Shown here: positions 1 through 9,420 of the stretch, piece after piece
Numbering within the stretch: the first letter of the stretch is position 1
Layout of the letters: each line of letters opens with the position of its first letter
NCBI RefSeq assembly: GCF_025869515.1
Contig: NZ_JAOZVR010000016.1
Coordinates: forward strand, 29,762-93,761
Length of the DNA stretch: 64,000 bases
Reading direction: 5' to 3'
Source of the DNA: Ferrovibrio sp.
Lineage (GTDB): Bacteria > Pseudomonadota > Alphaproteobacteria > Ferrovibrionales > Ferrovibrionaceae
Position numbers and translations under genes: made by a program
The notes under the pieces: generated by a model
Databases searched by the model: none
The model's input: only the letters and a program-made list of their open reading frames with translations
Told to the model about the DNA's origin: nothing

Positions 1-459
1 ACGGATGGCATCGTTGATCGCCGGTTCAAGCGCACGCAGCCGGTCGTTATCGGCATCAGGCAGATCGAAGTCAATTCGTGCCGTGGCATCGGCATTCATC
101 TGTACCCCGGTGACCAGTGCGCCGTCGAAGGCCTGGAAGACCAGCGCATTGATGATGTGCAGATCGGTATGCAGCTCGCGCATGGTCTGCCGGAAAACCG
201 GATCGACCTTGGCCTCCACCTCGCCGGTCAGCTCCACCGGCTGCGCCAGCCTGATCCACAGCCGGCCGTCGATGCTGTCGAACCCCGCCACCGCCACCGC
301 CCCTTCGCTCCAGTGTAGCATGCCCTGGTCGGGTAACTGGCCGCCGCCGCCGGGATAGAAGGGCATCTCGGCCAGGCGCACGAGGCCCGGGCGGCTCTCC
401 GCCACCGTACTGCGCAGCTCCATGACATCGGGATTCAGATGACAGAAATATCGTGACAT
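1..459 (-). CDS. AlaX-like alanyl-tRNA editing protein (3' end missing)
   Basis: Predicted trans-editing hydrolase that clears mischarged Ser or Gly from tRNA-Ala. The reading frame starts at ATG 459 after a GAGGTGG ribosome binding site and stays open to the left edge (153 codons, no stop seen). The N-terminal part carries the AlaX/AlaRS second-additional-domain signature FYPGGGGQLPDQG at about residues 36-48, followed by a diverged form of the zinc-binding HxxxH region, LHTDLHIINALV. That lies where related proteins have HTALHLL. It lies just downstream of the AraC gene on the same strand, so the two may be co-transcribed. The C-terminal half with the Cys and last His ligands is outside the window, so catalytic competence cannot be judged. 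Confidence 0.8.
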   Translation of the reverse strand, partial: MSRYFCHLNPDVMELRSTVAESRPGLVRLAEMPFYPGGGGQLPDQGMLHWSEGAVAVAGFDSIDGRLWIRLAQPVELTGEVEAKVDPVFRQTMRELHTDLHIINALVFQAFDGALVTGVQMNADATARIDFDLPDADNDRLRALEPAINDAIR

Positions 460-549
460 TAACCACCTCATAGTCCTGGGGCGGACGATAGGCAGGCGAT
501 CAGCGGCATTCTTGGTGAAAATTGCGCGCGCGGAACTCCGCCGCCGCAG

Positions 550-1374
550 CTAGCCCGCCTGGGCCGCGACGAACTGCCGGGGCGTGATGCCGTAGATGCG
601 GCGGAAGTGCCGGTTCAGCGCACTCTGGTCGAAGAAGCCGGCCGCCACGGCCGCTTCGGCAATCGGCAGGCCGACCCGCAGATGCCGCAGGACTGCCTTG
701 AGCCGGATCTGGGTGAGATAGGCATGCGGTGTCAGGCCGGTGGCCTGGCGAAACAGCCGGATCAGCTGGAAGGAGCTGAGGTCGAAGGAGGCGCCCAGTT
801 CGGTGAGAGTCAGCCGTTCGGTATGGCGCTCCTGCATTTCCGCAATCAGCCGGCGCAGCAGGTCCGGTATTCCGCCGGCATGCCGGGCCGGCTGGCGGCT
901 GCCGTAACGGCCGCTCAGCAGGGCAAAACCCTGCGCGAGCAGCTCCTGCTGCCGGAACCGGTCGTCGTCCTGCTCGAGTGCGCAATGCAATTCATGGAAG
1001 ATCGTCACCAGTTCCGGGTCGCGGAACAGGTTGGCGGTGAAATAACTCGGCCGGTCCAGGCCGGCCAGCCGGCCGGCCGCGGCGATGGCTGGGCTGTCCA
1101 GATATAATGAACGATAGCGCCAGCGCGGGCTCCGGGCCATCCGGCCGGAATGCGGCTCGCCGGGGTTGAACACCATCAGGGCTTCGGCCCGGGCCTCTTC
1201 GGTGCGGCCGCGGCTGGTGAATTCGGCGCCGCCGGCCTCGGTGACCGCCACCACCAGAGCGTCATGGCTGTGCGGGGCATAATCGTGCCGGGTGAAATCG
1301 GCATGCAGCAGGCTCAGGCCCGGCATATGTCGATCCTGCCAGTAATGGGCTGCATTTTTCGAATTTGCCTGCAT
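550..1374 (-). CDS. AraC family transcriptional regulator
   Basis: A 274-residue one-component regulator. The first half (about residues 1-130) reads as the AraC ligand-binding cupin (HDYAPHSHDALVVAVTEAG, then the FNPGEPHSG turn). The last 100 residues hold two helix-turn-helix motifs, LTELGASFDLSSFQLIRLFR and PIAEAAVAAGFFDQSALNRH, and end in the family's GITPRQFV. The ATG is preceded by AGGAGGGCCC. It lies upstream of the AlaX-like gene on the same strand, as often seen for AraC proteins paired with amino-acid transport or editing genes. The effector is unknown. The family call is firm; the target is only a guess from position. Confidence 0.9.
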   Translation of the reverse strand: MQANSKNAAHYWQDRHMPGLSLLHADFTRHDYAPHSHDALVVAVTEAGGAEFTSRGRTEEARAEALMVFNPGEPHSGRMARSPRWRYRSLYLDSPAIAAAGRLAGLDRPSYFTANLFRDPELVTIFHELHCALEQDDDRFRQQELLAQGFALLSGRYGSRQPARHAGGIPDLLRRLIAEMQERHTERLTLTELGASFDLSSFQLIRLFRQATGLTPHAYLTQIRLKAVLRHLRVGLPIAEAAVAAGFFDQSALNRHFRRIYGITPRQFVAAQAG

Positions 1375-1535
1375 GGGCCCTCCTGAACAGCTGCAGAATA
1401 GTGTCGCCTCGCCCAGGCCACCACAGGATTATCGCCATGCCGGCCCCGCCCTGCGGCCTTGGGTCGCGCCCGGATCGGACGGCGGTCGGGTTCTGGCTGT
1501 TGGATTGCCCCCCGCCGACCCTATATCCTCCAGTC

Positions 1536-1733
1536 ATGCAGACCGTCATCAACATGCTGATCCCGGCCTTTGCCGTGGCCACCTTCCTGGTGCTGTGCGT
1601 GGGCATCTTTGCCCTGTTCCGCGGCGGCCGGTTCAACCGGTCCTATTCCAACCTGCTGATGCGCTGGCGCATCCTGCTGCAGTTCATCGCCATCATCCTG
1701 ATCGGCATTGCCAGCTTCGCCTTCCGCAACTGA
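1536..1733 (+). CDS. Small twin transmembrane-helix protein
   Basis: A 65-residue inner-membrane protein with two hydrophobic helices (about residues 5-28 and 44-61) separated by the basic segment RGGRFNRSYSNLLMRWR. This matches the small twin-helix (HIG1-like) proteins common in alphaproteobacteria, which usually precede the corrinoid adenosyltransferase gene as here (11-base gap). A longer frame reaches back to 1365 but runs into the divergent AraC gene and has no membrane-protein character, so ATG 1536 was chosen. A role in respiratory complexes is known for eukaryotic HIG1 proteins; for this one it is only inference. Confidence 0.75.
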   Translation: MQTVINMLIPAFAVATFLVLCVGIFALFRGGRFNRSYSNLLMRWRILLQFIAIILIGIASFAFRN

Positions 1734-1744
1734 GGCCGCCTTGC

Positions 1745-2323
1745 ATGGTTAAACTCGACCGAATCTATACGCGCGGCGGCGACAAGGGCATGACCTCGCT
1801 GGGCAATGGCGAACGGGTGCCCAAGCATGACCTGCGGGTCGAGGCCTATGGTGCGGTCGACGAAGCCAATGCAACCATCGGCCTGGTCCGCCTGCATACG
1901 GCTGGCGGCGATCTGGATGCCATGCTGTCGCGCATCCAGAACGATCTGTTCGATCTGGGGGCCGACCTTTCCACTCCGGAAGACGAAGATAACGATCCGC
2001 GCCGCCGGCCCGCCCTGCGGGTCACCCAGGTGCAGGTCGACCGGCTGGAAGCCGAGATCGATGCCCTGAATGCCCGGCTCAGCCCGCTGACCTCTTTTAT
2101 ATTGCCCGGCGGCAGTGCGGCAGCCGCCTATCTGCATCTGGCCCGCACCGTCGTACGCCGGGCCGAGCGGCTGGTGACAGCCCTGCAAGACGCCGAACGG
2201 CTGAATCCAGCCGCGCTCAGCTATATCAACCGGCTGTCCGACCATCTCTTCGTTGCCGCCCGCCACGCCAATCAGGATGGCACCGCCGACGTGCTCTGGG
2301 TGCCCGGCCTCAACCGCGGCTGA
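1745..2323 (+). CDS. pduO: PduO-type cob(I)alamin adenosyltransferase
   Basis: A 192-residue cytoplasmic enzyme that adenosylates cob(I)alamin using ATP, giving coenzyme B12. The N-terminal ATP-binding motif YTRGGDKGMTSLGNG (residues 8-22) is the family hallmark. The conserved GAVDEANATIG, FILPGGSAAAAYLHLARTVV and SYINRLSDHLFVAAR segments follow in the expected order, and the length is normal. It starts at ATG 1745, eleven bases after the twin-helix gene, so the pair is probably one transcript. No cobalamin biosynthesis genes lie nearby. Confidence 0.93.
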   Translation: MVKLDRIYTRGGDKGMTSLGNGERVPKHDLRVEAYGAVDEANATIGLVRLHTAGGDLDAMLSRIQNDLFDLGADLSTPEDEDNDPRRRPALRVTQVQVDRLEAEIDALNARLSPLTSFILPGGSAAAAYLHLARTVVRRAERLVTALQDAERLNPAALSYINRLSDHLFVAARHANQDGTADVLWVPGLNRG

Positions 2324-2469
2324 GCCCTGCAGGACCGGCCACACCCGGCAAATTCTGCCGCCACAGCCCCTGCAATGATGTGACACGGCAGAAGCTGCCG
2401 CGTTTACCGAATTCCGAAATATTATGAAATCCCCTGAAATAATAATGCGTTAGCCCAGGCGTCCGGAAC

Positions 2470-2485
2470 TGGCACGACGCTTGCT
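2470..2485 (+). promoter_or_regulatory. Sigma54 (RpoN) promoter upstream of flgE
   Basis: TGGCACGACGCTTGCT matches the sigma54 consensus TGGCACG-N4-TTGCW at every defined position, with GG and GC elements at the -24/-12 spacing. Transcription should start near 2496, about 30 bases before the flgE ATG. Sigma54 control of hook and late flagellar genes is known in alphaproteobacteria such as Caulobacter; use here is inferred from the sequence match and its position. Confidence 0.88.
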
Positions 2486-2525
2486 CATATCCTGCCAAAT
2501 CGGTTTCCAGCCAGGAGGCAGTGTT

Positions 2526-3881
2526 ATGTCAATTAGTGGCGCTTTGCAGACTTCTATTACCGGCCTGAATGGTCAGTCGTCCGCCATCGGCTTCATTTCG
2601 GATAACGTCGCGAACGCGAGCACCATCGGCTACAAGAAAGTCGAATCGCGCTTTCAGACGCTGGTAACGCAATCCAGCGCCCAGGCAAACACCCACTCGC
2701 CGGGCGGTGTGCTCAACCAGCCATTCTTCGCCAACAATTCACAGGGCGCGATCCAGCAGGTGTCTTCCACCACCTCGATCGCCCTGGTCGGCGGCGGCTT
2801 CATGCCGGTGTCCAAGAAGAACGGTACGGACGGCACTACCGGCCTGCCGACCTTCGAGACCACCAGCTACTTCACCCGCGTCGGCGACTTCAACCAGAAC
2901 AACGATGGCTTCCTGGTGAACTCGTCGGGCTACTACCTGCGCGGCTGGCCGATCGATCCGGTCACCGGCGTGGTCGACAGTTCGGCGACCGAAGAAGTGC
3001 GCGTGTCCAACCTGCTCGATGCGCCGGTAGCGACCAGCGTGGTGGATTACGCCGCCAACCTGCCGTCGAATGCGCAGAACGGTTCGGGCTCGCTTCCGGC
3101 CACCCTGCCGGCCAGCTCGATCCAGATCTTCGACGCACTGGGCAATGCCCGCACGCTTGATCTGACCTGGACCCGCACCGGCGGCAACACCTGGGAACTA
3201 AACGTTGGCGCCACAGGAGCCACCTCCACCTCCTTCGGCCCGGTCACCGTGGTCTTCGGCGGTTCGATTGCCGGCACCGACATCGCGCCGGGCACGATCG
3301 CCGCGCTGGGCGCCGCTGACGGCACGACCAGTTCGAACGGCCTGATCGGCTCTCTCGCTTCGGCAACCAACGACGACGCCTCGCTGAGCTTCAGTCTCAA
3401 TTATGGCTCGGGTGGTCAGCAGATCCGCCTGGACCTGGGCTCCTATGGCAACTCGATCGGCACCACGCAGTATGCCGGCGACACCCTGACGCTGAACAAT
3501 TTCCAGCAGAATGGTGTGCCGCAGGGTAACTTCAAGAACCTTGCAATCGACCAGGACGGTTTTGTTTCGGTCACCTTCGACAATGGTAACGTCAAGCAGT
3601 TCTACCAGATCCCGGTGGCCAAATTCCGCGATCCGACCGAACTCGACCGCGTTGCCGGTAACGCCTTCGTCGAAACCCCGAGCTCGGGCGCTGCGGTTCT
3701 GTCGCAGTCGGGTGCAAGCGGCGCTGGCGACTACGTCTCGGCCGCCATCGAAGGCTCGAATGTCGATATCGCGGAAGAGTTTTCCAAACTGATCGTCGCC
3801 CAGCGCACCTACTCGGCCAATGCCCGACTGATCACCGCTGCGGACGAACTGCTGCAGGAAACCATCAACATCCGCCGCTAA
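2526..3881 (+). CDS. flgE: Flagellar hook protein FlgE
   Basis: A 451-residue structural subunit of the external flagellar hook. The N-terminal rod/hook signature GALQTSITGLNGQSSAIGF and DNVANASTIGYKKVESRF lie within the first 45 residues, and the C-terminal signature EGSNVDIAEEFSKLIVAQRT near the end. Between them is the low-complexity, Gly/Ser/Thr-rich D2-type domain expected of a hook protein rather than a rod protein. ATG 2526 was chosen over an upstream in-frame ATG (2481) because AGGAGG at 2512-2517 sits at the right distance and the sigma54 promoter would otherwise overlap the gene. It heads the flgE-flgK-flgL cluster. Confidence 0.95.
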   Translation: MSISGALQTSITGLNGQSSAIGFISDNVANASTIGYKKVESRFQTLVTQSSAQANTHSPGGVLNQPFFANNSQGAIQQVSSTTSIALVGGGFMPVSKKNGTDGTTGLPTFETTSYFTRVGDFNQNNDGFLVNSSGYYLRGWPIDPVTGVVDSSATEEVRVSNLLDAPVATSVVDYAANLPSNAQNGSGSLPATLPASSIQIFDALGNARTLDLTWTRTGGNTWELNVGATGATSTSFGPVTVVFGGSIAGTDIAPGTIAALGAADGTTSSNGLIGSLASATNDDASLSFSLNYGSGGQQIRLDLGSYGNSIGTTQYAGDTLTLNNFQQNGVPQGNFKNLAIDQDGFVSVTFDNGNVKQFYQIPVAKFRDPTELDRVAGNAFVETPSSGAAVLSQSGASGAGDYVSAAIEGSNVDIAEEFSKLIVAQRTYSANARLITAADELLQETINIRR

Positions 3882-3890
3882 GCCTGACCT

Positions 3891-3920
3891 GACTGCCGGG
3901 CAGCCCACCGCCCGGCAGTC
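3891..3920. repeat. Hairpin between flgE and flgK
   Basis: Perfect 11-base inverted repeat GACTGCCGGGC / GCCCGGCAGTC around an 8-base loop in the 71-base gap between flgE and flgK. There is no T-run after the stem, so it is a poor intrinsic terminator. It may instead stabilise or process the message so that hook protein is made in excess over FlgK and FlgL. Confidence 0.7.
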
Positions 3921-3952
3921 GACAGCCCCTCTGTAAAAAAGGTTTCTGTGTC

Positions 3953-5380
3953 ATGTCTCTGAGCGCCGCCCTCAATACCGCCGTGATCGGTCTGCAGACG
4001 CTGCAGAGCCAGACGCGCGTCGCGGCGGGTAACGTCTCGAATGCGCAGAATCCGAACTACACCCGCAAGATCGCCACTCTCACCACACCGGTTGCAGAAG
4101 GCCTGCCGCAGGCCGCCCTGATTTCCAGCGTAGTTCGCGTCGCCGCTCCGGAAATCCAGCAGGATTACTACGAGGCCAATGCCGATTTCGGCCGCCTGCA
4201 ACAGCAGTTGACCTATTCCAAGGAACTGGCCGAAGCGCTGGACGCGACCAATACGACCGGCGACCAGCCGGCCCTGCTGGCCATGATGACCCGCTTCGAG
4301 GATGCCTGGAAGCAGCTGGAAGCGACGCCGGAAAACAACGACCTGAAGAATCTGGTCGTGCAGCGCGGCAACGAATTGGCGACAGAAATTCGCCGTCTCA
4401 ATGGTTTGCAGTCCGAATTGCAGAATCGTGCCCAGGCGAACCTGCAGAGGGATATCGAGGCGATCAACCAGTCGACGATCAAGATCGCCGAACTCAACGG
4501 CAAGATCGCCTCGCAGGCTGCCAGCGGTTCGCCGGTCGGCGACCTGCAGGATCTGCGCGATGCCGAGGTCGCCATCCTGTCCGACAAGGTCGGCGTGCGC
4601 GCCATTCTTAACGACCGTGGCGAGCTGTTTGTTTACACCGAAGGCGGCGTCCAGCTGGTTGGCTCCACCGCCCAGCAGTTCGACTATATTACGACCGCCA
4701 ATCCGCCGACCCATCCGCAGGCCGGCATCTATCTGCAGGGATCGAGCACCGATGTCACCGGCGGCTTCCTGAATGGCTCCACGCGTGCCTCGATCGACTA
4801 TCTGGATGTCACCGCGACCGCCCTTGCCACCAGCGATCCGAATATCGGTGCCCTGCCCAAGTTCTTCAACCAGCTGGACACATTTGCCGCCAACCTCGCC
4901 GATGTGGTGAACACTGCCTACGGCGGCGTCTTCTTCGATTTCAGTGGCGCCATCAGCACGCCGCCGGATGAAGCCGGTCTGATCGTTGTCGAAGCCGGTG
5001 TTATGGGTGATCCCAGCACGCTGGATTCAACAGTGGCCGGCACGGTTCAGCAGGCTATGCGCAACACCACGATGACCAATGCGCAGATCAATCGAACGAC
5101 CGATCCGAACGGCCTGGTGATCGCCAATGTGAACATCTTCGGCGTCGCCAACGGCATCCTGGCTTATCAGGCCCGCGCCGCAGCCGATAATGAAATCCAG
5201 CGCGATTCATCCGAGCGCCTGCAAAACACGCTCGACCAGAAATACCGCAACCTGACCGGCGTGAATATCGACGATGAGCTTGCGCAATTGCAGGTTCTGC
5301 AGAACAATTATGCGGCATTGGCCAATGTGATGAACACGATCACGCAGATGTTCGACACACTCGTCAGCATCGGGAGGTAA
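3953..5380 (+). CDS. flgK: Flagellar hook-associated protein FlgK
   Basis: A 475-residue protein forming the first hook-filament junction ring outside the cell. The N-terminal SLSAALNTAVIGLQTLQSQT and AAGNVSNAQNPNYTRK follow the rod/hook/HAP pattern; the C-terminal heptad-rich segment (GVNIDDELAQLQVLQNNYAA, residues about 440-460) is the HAP1 signature. It is shorter than the enteric protein (about 545 residues), as is usual in alphaproteobacteria with a smaller middle domain. It starts 71 bases after flgE and ends 3 bases before flgL, so the three are expected to be translated from linked transcripts. Confidence 0.93.
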   Translation: MSLSAALNTAVIGLQTLQSQTRVAAGNVSNAQNPNYTRKIATLTTPVAEGLPQAALISSVVRVAAPEIQQDYYEANADFGRLQQQLTYSKELAEALDATNTTGDQPALLAMMTRFEDAWKQLEATPENNDLKNLVVQRGNELATEIRRLNGLQSELQNRAQANLQRDIEAINQSTIKIAELNGKIASQAASGSPVGDLQDLRDAEVAILSDKVGVRAILNDRGELFVYTEGGVQLVGSTAQQFDYITTANPPTHPQAGIYLQGSSTDVTGGFLNGSTRASIDYLDVTATALATSDPNIGALPKFFNQLDTFAANLADVVNTAYGGVFFDFSGAISTPPDEAGLIVVEAGVMGDPSTLDSTVAGTVQQAMRNTTMTNAQINRTTDPNGLVIANVNIFGVANGILAYQARAAADNEIQRDSSERLQNTLDQKYRNLTGVNIDDELAQLQVLQNNYAALANVMNTITQMFDTLVSIGR

Positions 5381-5383
5381 ATC

Positions 5384-6436
5384 ATGGTTGCGCTTGTAGG
5401 AACCACCCAATACGCCACTCAGCTCGACGTGACCCGCAACATCCGGCTGCTGAACCTGCAGCTGAACAAGCAGAACCAGCAGCTGGCAGATGGCCGTTAT
5501 GCCGACGGCCTGATCGGCGTGTCGCAGCGCGCCCAGGAACTGGGCTCCCTTAAGTCTGAAGTCGGCACCGTCAACAACTACAAGAGCGCGGTGCAGACGG
5601 CGCAGAACCGCACCAACCTTTACGCACTGACCATCGAAGAGCTCATCGATATCGCCACCGAGGCGCAGGATACGATGATCAAGAACCGCGATCCGTTCTT
5701 CGCGGCGACCTCTGCTCCCAACGTACAGGCCAATGTGCTGCTCGACCGCGTCGGCAGCCTGCTGCAGACCAAGGATGGTGACCGCTTCCTGTTTGCCGGC
5801 ACCAATTATACCGACAATCCGATCAACGGCGCGATCTCGGGTCTGGCGACCGTCTATCCCGCCGGCGCGGTCCCCGGAATTGGCTTCAATACCTTCGTGC
5901 CGTTCACGGCTCCGGCAGCCTTCCCGGGTACAACGAACTACGCCACGGCCAATGACTTTTACGTCAACCCGACGGCCACCGCGCCGGGCACGTATGACGA
6001 TTTCTACAATACCACCGGCACGACGCTGTATTCCGACGACAACGAGCAGATGAGCTACGGCGTTTCAGCGGCGGAAGATGGCTTCCAGACCATGATCGAC
6101 TCGATCATCCGCTTCCGCGATGCCACCCAGGACATCGCGACCGATCCGAACAATTACCAGGCCCGCGTCGACGATGCGCGTGACCAGCTCAACACCGCGA
6201 TCACCCAGCTGAAGACGATTGCTTCGCGCAACGGCTATAAGCAGCAGCAGATGAAGGAAGTGCAGGGGCGCCATGATCGCGCACTGGATGTCCTCAAGGT
6301 TCGTATCGGCGGCATCGAGAATATCGATATCGGCGAAGTTTCGGTTAACATCAAGAACCTGCAGACCACGCTGGAAGCCAGCTATGTGATCACCCGCGAC
6401 AGTCTGCAGCTTTCGCTGGTCAACTACCTGCGTTAG
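5384..6436 (+). CDS. flgL: Flagellar hook-associated protein FlgL
   Basis: A 350-residue junction protein between FlgK and the filament. Flagellin-like coiled-coil ends are visible: N-terminal TRNIRLLNLQLNKQNQQLAD and C-terminal NLQTTLEASYVITRDSLQLS followed by LVNYLR. The middle is more variable (residues about 140-220). ATG 5384 follows flgK by three bases, and GGGAGG at 5372-5377 inside the end of flgK serves as its ribosome binding site. No flagellin gene follows; the next gene is cysS, so the flagellar set is only a local cluster here. Confidence 0.92.
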   Translation: MVALVGTTQYATQLDVTRNIRLLNLQLNKQNQQLADGRYADGLIGVSQRAQELGSLKSEVGTVNNYKSAVQTAQNRTNLYALTIEELIDIATEAQDTMIKNRDPFFAATSAPNVQANVLLDRVGSLLQTKDGDRFLFAGTNYTDNPINGAISGLATVYPAGAVPGIGFNTFVPFTAPAAFPGTTNYATANDFYVNPTATAPGTYDDFYNTTGTTLYSDDNEQMSYGVSAAEDGFQTMIDSIIRFRDATQDIATDPNNYQARVDDARDQLNTAITQLKTIASRNGYKQQQMKEVQGRHDRALDVLKVRIGGIENIDIGEVSVNIKNLQTTLEASYVITRDSLQLSLVNYLR

Positions 6437-6548
6437 TTCGCACTTTCTGGACGATTTTCCGGCCTGATGAAGCACTGGCGGGCTGCCCCGCCGGTTGCGA
6501 TTCCACGTCCATCGCCTATATTCCGGGCCATAACACGGGCCCCGGACC

Positions 6549-7928
6549 ATGGACATTCAACTTTACAATACGCTTACCCGCCAGAAGGAAGTCTTTTTGC
6601 CGCTCGATCCGCAGCGGGTGACCATGTATGTCTGCGGCCCCACCGTCTACAACTACGCCCATATCGGCAACGCCCGGCCGGCGGTGGTATTCGATATCCT
6701 GTACCGGCTGCTGCAGCGCAGTTTTCCGACCGTGGTTTATGCCCGTAACGTCACCGACGTGGACGACAAGATCAATCAGTCGGCCAGGGACCAGGGTGTG
6801 CCGATCAGCACCATCACCGACCGGTATCTGGCGGCCTATCATGCCGATATGGGCGCGCTCGGCGTGCTGCCGCCGACCATCGAACCGAAGGTGACCCAGC
6901 ATATCGACGCCATTATCGCGATGATCGAGCGGTTGATCGCCAACGGCAATGCCTACGAGAAAGACGGCCAGGTGCTGTTCCATGTGCCGTCGTTTGCACA
7001 ATACGGCCAGCTGTCGCGCCGTGACCGCGACGAGATGATTGCCGGCGCCCGGGTCGATGTCGCCCCGTACAAGCGCGACCCGGCCGACTTCACGCTGTGG
7101 AAACCCTCGACCGAGGACATGGTCGGCTGGGACAGCCCCTGGGGCCGCGGCCGGCCCGGCTGGCATATCGAATGCTCGGCGATGATCGAACGCAATTTCG
7201 GCACCGGCCCGATCGACATCCATGGCGGCGGACACGATCTGATTTTCCCGCACCATGAGAATGAAATCGCCCAGAGCACCTGCGCCCATAACGGCGCGCT
7301 GTTCTGCCGCACCTGGCTGCATAACGGCTTCGTCAACATCAACGCCGAGAAGATGTCGAAATCGCTCGGCAATGTGACGCTGGTGCATGATCTTCTGGAG
7401 CTTGCTCCGGGTGAGGCGCTGCGCCTGGTGCTGCTCTCGGCACATTATCGCCAGCCGCTCGACTGGACCGAGAATGCCGTGAAGGATGCGCGTGCCCAGC
7501 TCGACCGCCTGTATCGCGCACTGGACAGCCTGAAAGATGTCGAGGCCAGCAACAACGCCGTACCGGCCAGCTTCATGACCGCCCTGGCCGACGATCTCAA
7601 CACGCCGAAGGCGCTGGCCGAACTGCACCAGATCGCCAATGCCGCCAACAAGGCCACGGATGCCGCCGAACGCGCCCGACTGAAGGGCGAACTGCTCGCC
7701 GCCGGCTGGCTGCTCGGCCTGCTGCAGCAGGATCCCACCGCCTGGCTCAAAGGCACCGGCGCCGCCGATGTGGATGCAGCCGCCATCGAGGCGCTGATCG
7801 CCGAACGCAAGGCGGCCCGCGCCCGCAAGGACTGGGCCGAGTCCGACCGTATCCGCGATGAGCTTGCCGGCCGCGGCATTCTGCTGGAAGACAAAGCCGG
7901 TGAAACCACCTGGCGGGTAGCATCATGA
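6549..7928 (+). CDS. cysS: Cysteinyl-tRNA synthetase
   Basis: A 459-residue class I synthetase charging tRNA-Cys. Visible signatures: the zinc-ligand Cys in [19 protein letters not shown] with the HIGN motif (residues about 36-39), the GWHIECSAM zinc site, the [14 protein letters not shown] segment, and KMSKS within EKMSKSLGN. Length is typical. The stop overlaps the sufE start by four bases, so cysteine charging and cysteine desulfuration genes are translationally coupled here. Confidence 0.97.
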   Translation: MDIQLYNTLTRQKEVFLPLDPQRVTMYVCGPTVYNYAHIGNARPAVVFDILYRLLQRSFPTVVYARNVTDVDDKINQSARDQGVPISTITDRYLAAYHADMGALGVLPPTIEPKVTQHIDAIIAMIERLIANGNAYEKDGQVLFHVPSFAQYGQLSRRDRDEMIAGARVDVAPYKRDPADFTLWKPSTEDMVGWDSPWGRGRPGWHIECSAMIERNFGTGPIDIHGGGHDLIFPHHENEIAQSTCAHNGALFCRTWLHNGFVNINAEKMSKSLGNVTLVHDLLELAPGEALRLVLLSAHYRQPLDWTENAVKDARAQLDRLYRALDSLKDVEASNNAVPASFMTALADDLNTPKALAELHQIANAANKATDAAERARLKGELLAAGWLLGLLQQDPTAWLKGTGAADVDAAAIEALIAERKAARARKDWAESDRIRDELAGRGILLEDKAGETTWRVAS

Positions 7929-8353
7929 GTGAGCCCGATATCAAGGCCGTGCAGGAAGAGATCGTCGGGGATTTTGCGACATTCGACGACTGGATGGACC
8001 GCTATCGCTTCCTGATCGACCTTGGCCGCGCCCTGCCCGCCTATCCCGACGAGTTACGCACCGACGAATGGCGCGTGAAAGGCTGCATCAACCGCGCCTG
8101 GCTGCATGGCGAGGCGCGCGATGGCCGGGTATATTACCAGGCCAGCAGCGAGTCCGAGATCGTCGCCGGGTTGATCGCCCTGCTGCTCAAGGTCTATTCC
8201 GGCCGCAAGGCGCAGGAGATCGTCGACAATCCGCCGGACTTCCTGCAGCGCATCGGCGTGTGGGAAAATATCACGTCCAACCGCATCAACGGACTGAACG
8301 GCATGATCGCCCTGATCCAGTCGGTGGCAAAGGCCGAGCTGAAGGCTGCCTAG
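7925..8353 (+). CDS. sufE: SufE cysteine desulfuration protein
   Basis: A 142-residue cytoplasmic sulfur acceptor that takes persulfide from SufS and passes it to the SufBCD scaffold. The family motif around the active cysteine is seen as [10 protein letters not shown] (the Cys at about residue 52; related proteins have VxGCxSxVW), followed by [19 protein letters not shown] and the conserved [13 protein letters not shown]. It overlaps cysS by four bases. Its stop shares CTAG with the stop of the convergent IscU-like gene. Confidence 0.93.
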   Translation: MSEPDIKAVQEEIVGDFATFDDWMDRYRFLIDLGRALPAYPDELRTDEWRVKGCINRAWLHGEARDGRVYYQASSESEIVAGLIALLLKVYSGRKAQEIVDNPPDFLQRIGVWENITSNRINGLNGMIALIQSVAKAELKAA

Positions 8354-8808
8354 ACAGGTTTTCTCGCCGCCTCGATCTGGTCGATCGCCTTTACCGCCGC
8401 CTCGAACGGCAACAGCACGGCATTATGGCGGGCCTTGTGCTCGCGCACCGGTACCAGCACTTCCAGGTCGCAGAAAGCGCCCCCGGCAAAATCCGGGCCC
8501 GGCGGCGCGCCGTTTTCCTTCAGCATGCTGCGCATCACGCCGACCAGCTGGCGCAGTGTGGCGGCATCCTGGCCGACGATATGCTGGCCCAGGATGCTGG
8601 CGGCGGCCTGGCCGAGCGCACAGGCCCGGACCTGCTGGCCATAGGCGGCCACCCGGCCGTCCGGGGCCAGGGTCAGGTCCACGGTAATCCGGCTGCCGCA
8701 AAGCGGGCTATGGTGCGTCACGGTCGCATCCGGGGCGGCCAGGCGCTCGGTTTGCCCGATATGTGCCGCAAAATTAAGGATTTTTTCGTTGTAGAGGGCA
8801 TTCAGCAT
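8350..8808 (-). CDS. IscU/NifU-like iron-sulfur assembly scaffold protein
   Basis: A 152-residue protein of the IscU/SufU scaffold fold. Two of the three expected cluster cysteines are clear: SPLCGSRI (about residue 37) and RACALGQAAASIL (about residue 62). At the third position, where SufU-type proteins have Cys before Ala-x-Leu-Pro, the sequence reads RHNAVLLPFEA, with Asn instead. That variant occurs, as far as I recall, in many alphaproteobacterial members of this group, so it is probably not damage. It is convergent with sufE; scaffold and sulfur-transfer genes are therefore neighbours but on opposite strands. Confidence 0.82.
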   Translation of the reverse strand: MLNALYNEKILNFAAHIGQTERLAAPDATVTHHSPLCGSRITVDLTLAPDGRVAAYGQQVRACALGQAAASILGQHIVGQDAATLRQLVGVMRSMLKENGAPPGPDFAGGAFCDLEVLVPVREHKARHNAVLLPFEAAVKAIDQIEAARKPV

Positions 8809-8934
8809 GGCGCGTAGGCTACTCCTCGGCCGGCTCGGCTTGAAGCACCGGCCACCCGACGATATATAACGGCCATTCTTTCAAGAGCAATCCGGCATCA
8901 CGGGTCCCCCGTCCGGCCGGCAGGAGCAAAGCCC

Positions 8935-9399
8935 GTGTTCGCCAAACGCGTCTCGATTGAGCAGGTTGAGGAAGGCAAGGATCTGGCGCCGAAATTCGAC
9001 GCCGATGGCCTGATTGCCTGTGTCACCACCGCCGCCGAAAGCGGCGAGGTACTGATGCTGGGCTATATGAATGCCGAAGCTCTGCAGAAAACCATCGAGA
9101 CCGGCGAGGCGCATTATTACAGCCGCAGCCGCAAGGTGCTGTGGCACAAGGGCGCCACTTCGGGCCTCGTGCAGAAAGTGGTCGAAATGCGCATCGACGA
9201 CGACCAGGATGCCGTCTGGCTGCGCGTGACGATTCCGGGCGATGCCTCCTGCCATGTGGGCTATCGCTCCTGCTTCTACCGTTCGGTGCCGACCGGCACA
9301 CCGGCCGACAAGCCGGTGGAGCTGACCTTCGAGGAGAACGAAAAGATGTTCGATCCGAAGGACGTCTACGGCGACGCGCCCAATCCTACAATTTTGTAG
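8935..9399 (+). CDS. hisI: Phosphoribosyl-AMP cyclohydrolase
   Basis: A 154-residue enzyme of histidine biosynthesis, opening the adenine ring of phosphoribosyl-AMP; only the HisI domain is present, not the HisE fusion. Conserved blocks: [27 protein letters not shown] and the metal-binding [14 protein letters not shown]. The extra C-terminal tail (residues about 125-154) is charged. The last codons form a palindrome, CCTACAATTTTGTAGG at 9385-9400, that spans the stop codon. Confidence 0.95.
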   Translation: MFAKRVSIEQVEEGKDLAPKFDADGLIACVTTAAESGEVLMLGYMNAEALQKTIETGEAHYYSRSRKVLWHKGATSGLVQKVVEMRIDDDQDAVWLRVTIPGDASCHVGYRSCFYRSVPTGTPADKPVELTFEENEKMFDPKDVYGDAPNPTIL

Positions 9400-9420
9400 G
9401 GCCGACGATTCTGTAATCCG

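Noticed and set aside
1365..1535. Upstream extension of the twin-helix protein
   Set aside because: It runs into the divergent AraC gene and lacks membrane-protein character; ATG 1536 is better.
9385..9400. Palindrome CCTACAATTTTGTAGG at the end of hisI as a terminator
   Set aside because: The stem is short and AT-rich and has no T-run after it, so it is unlikely to terminate transcription.
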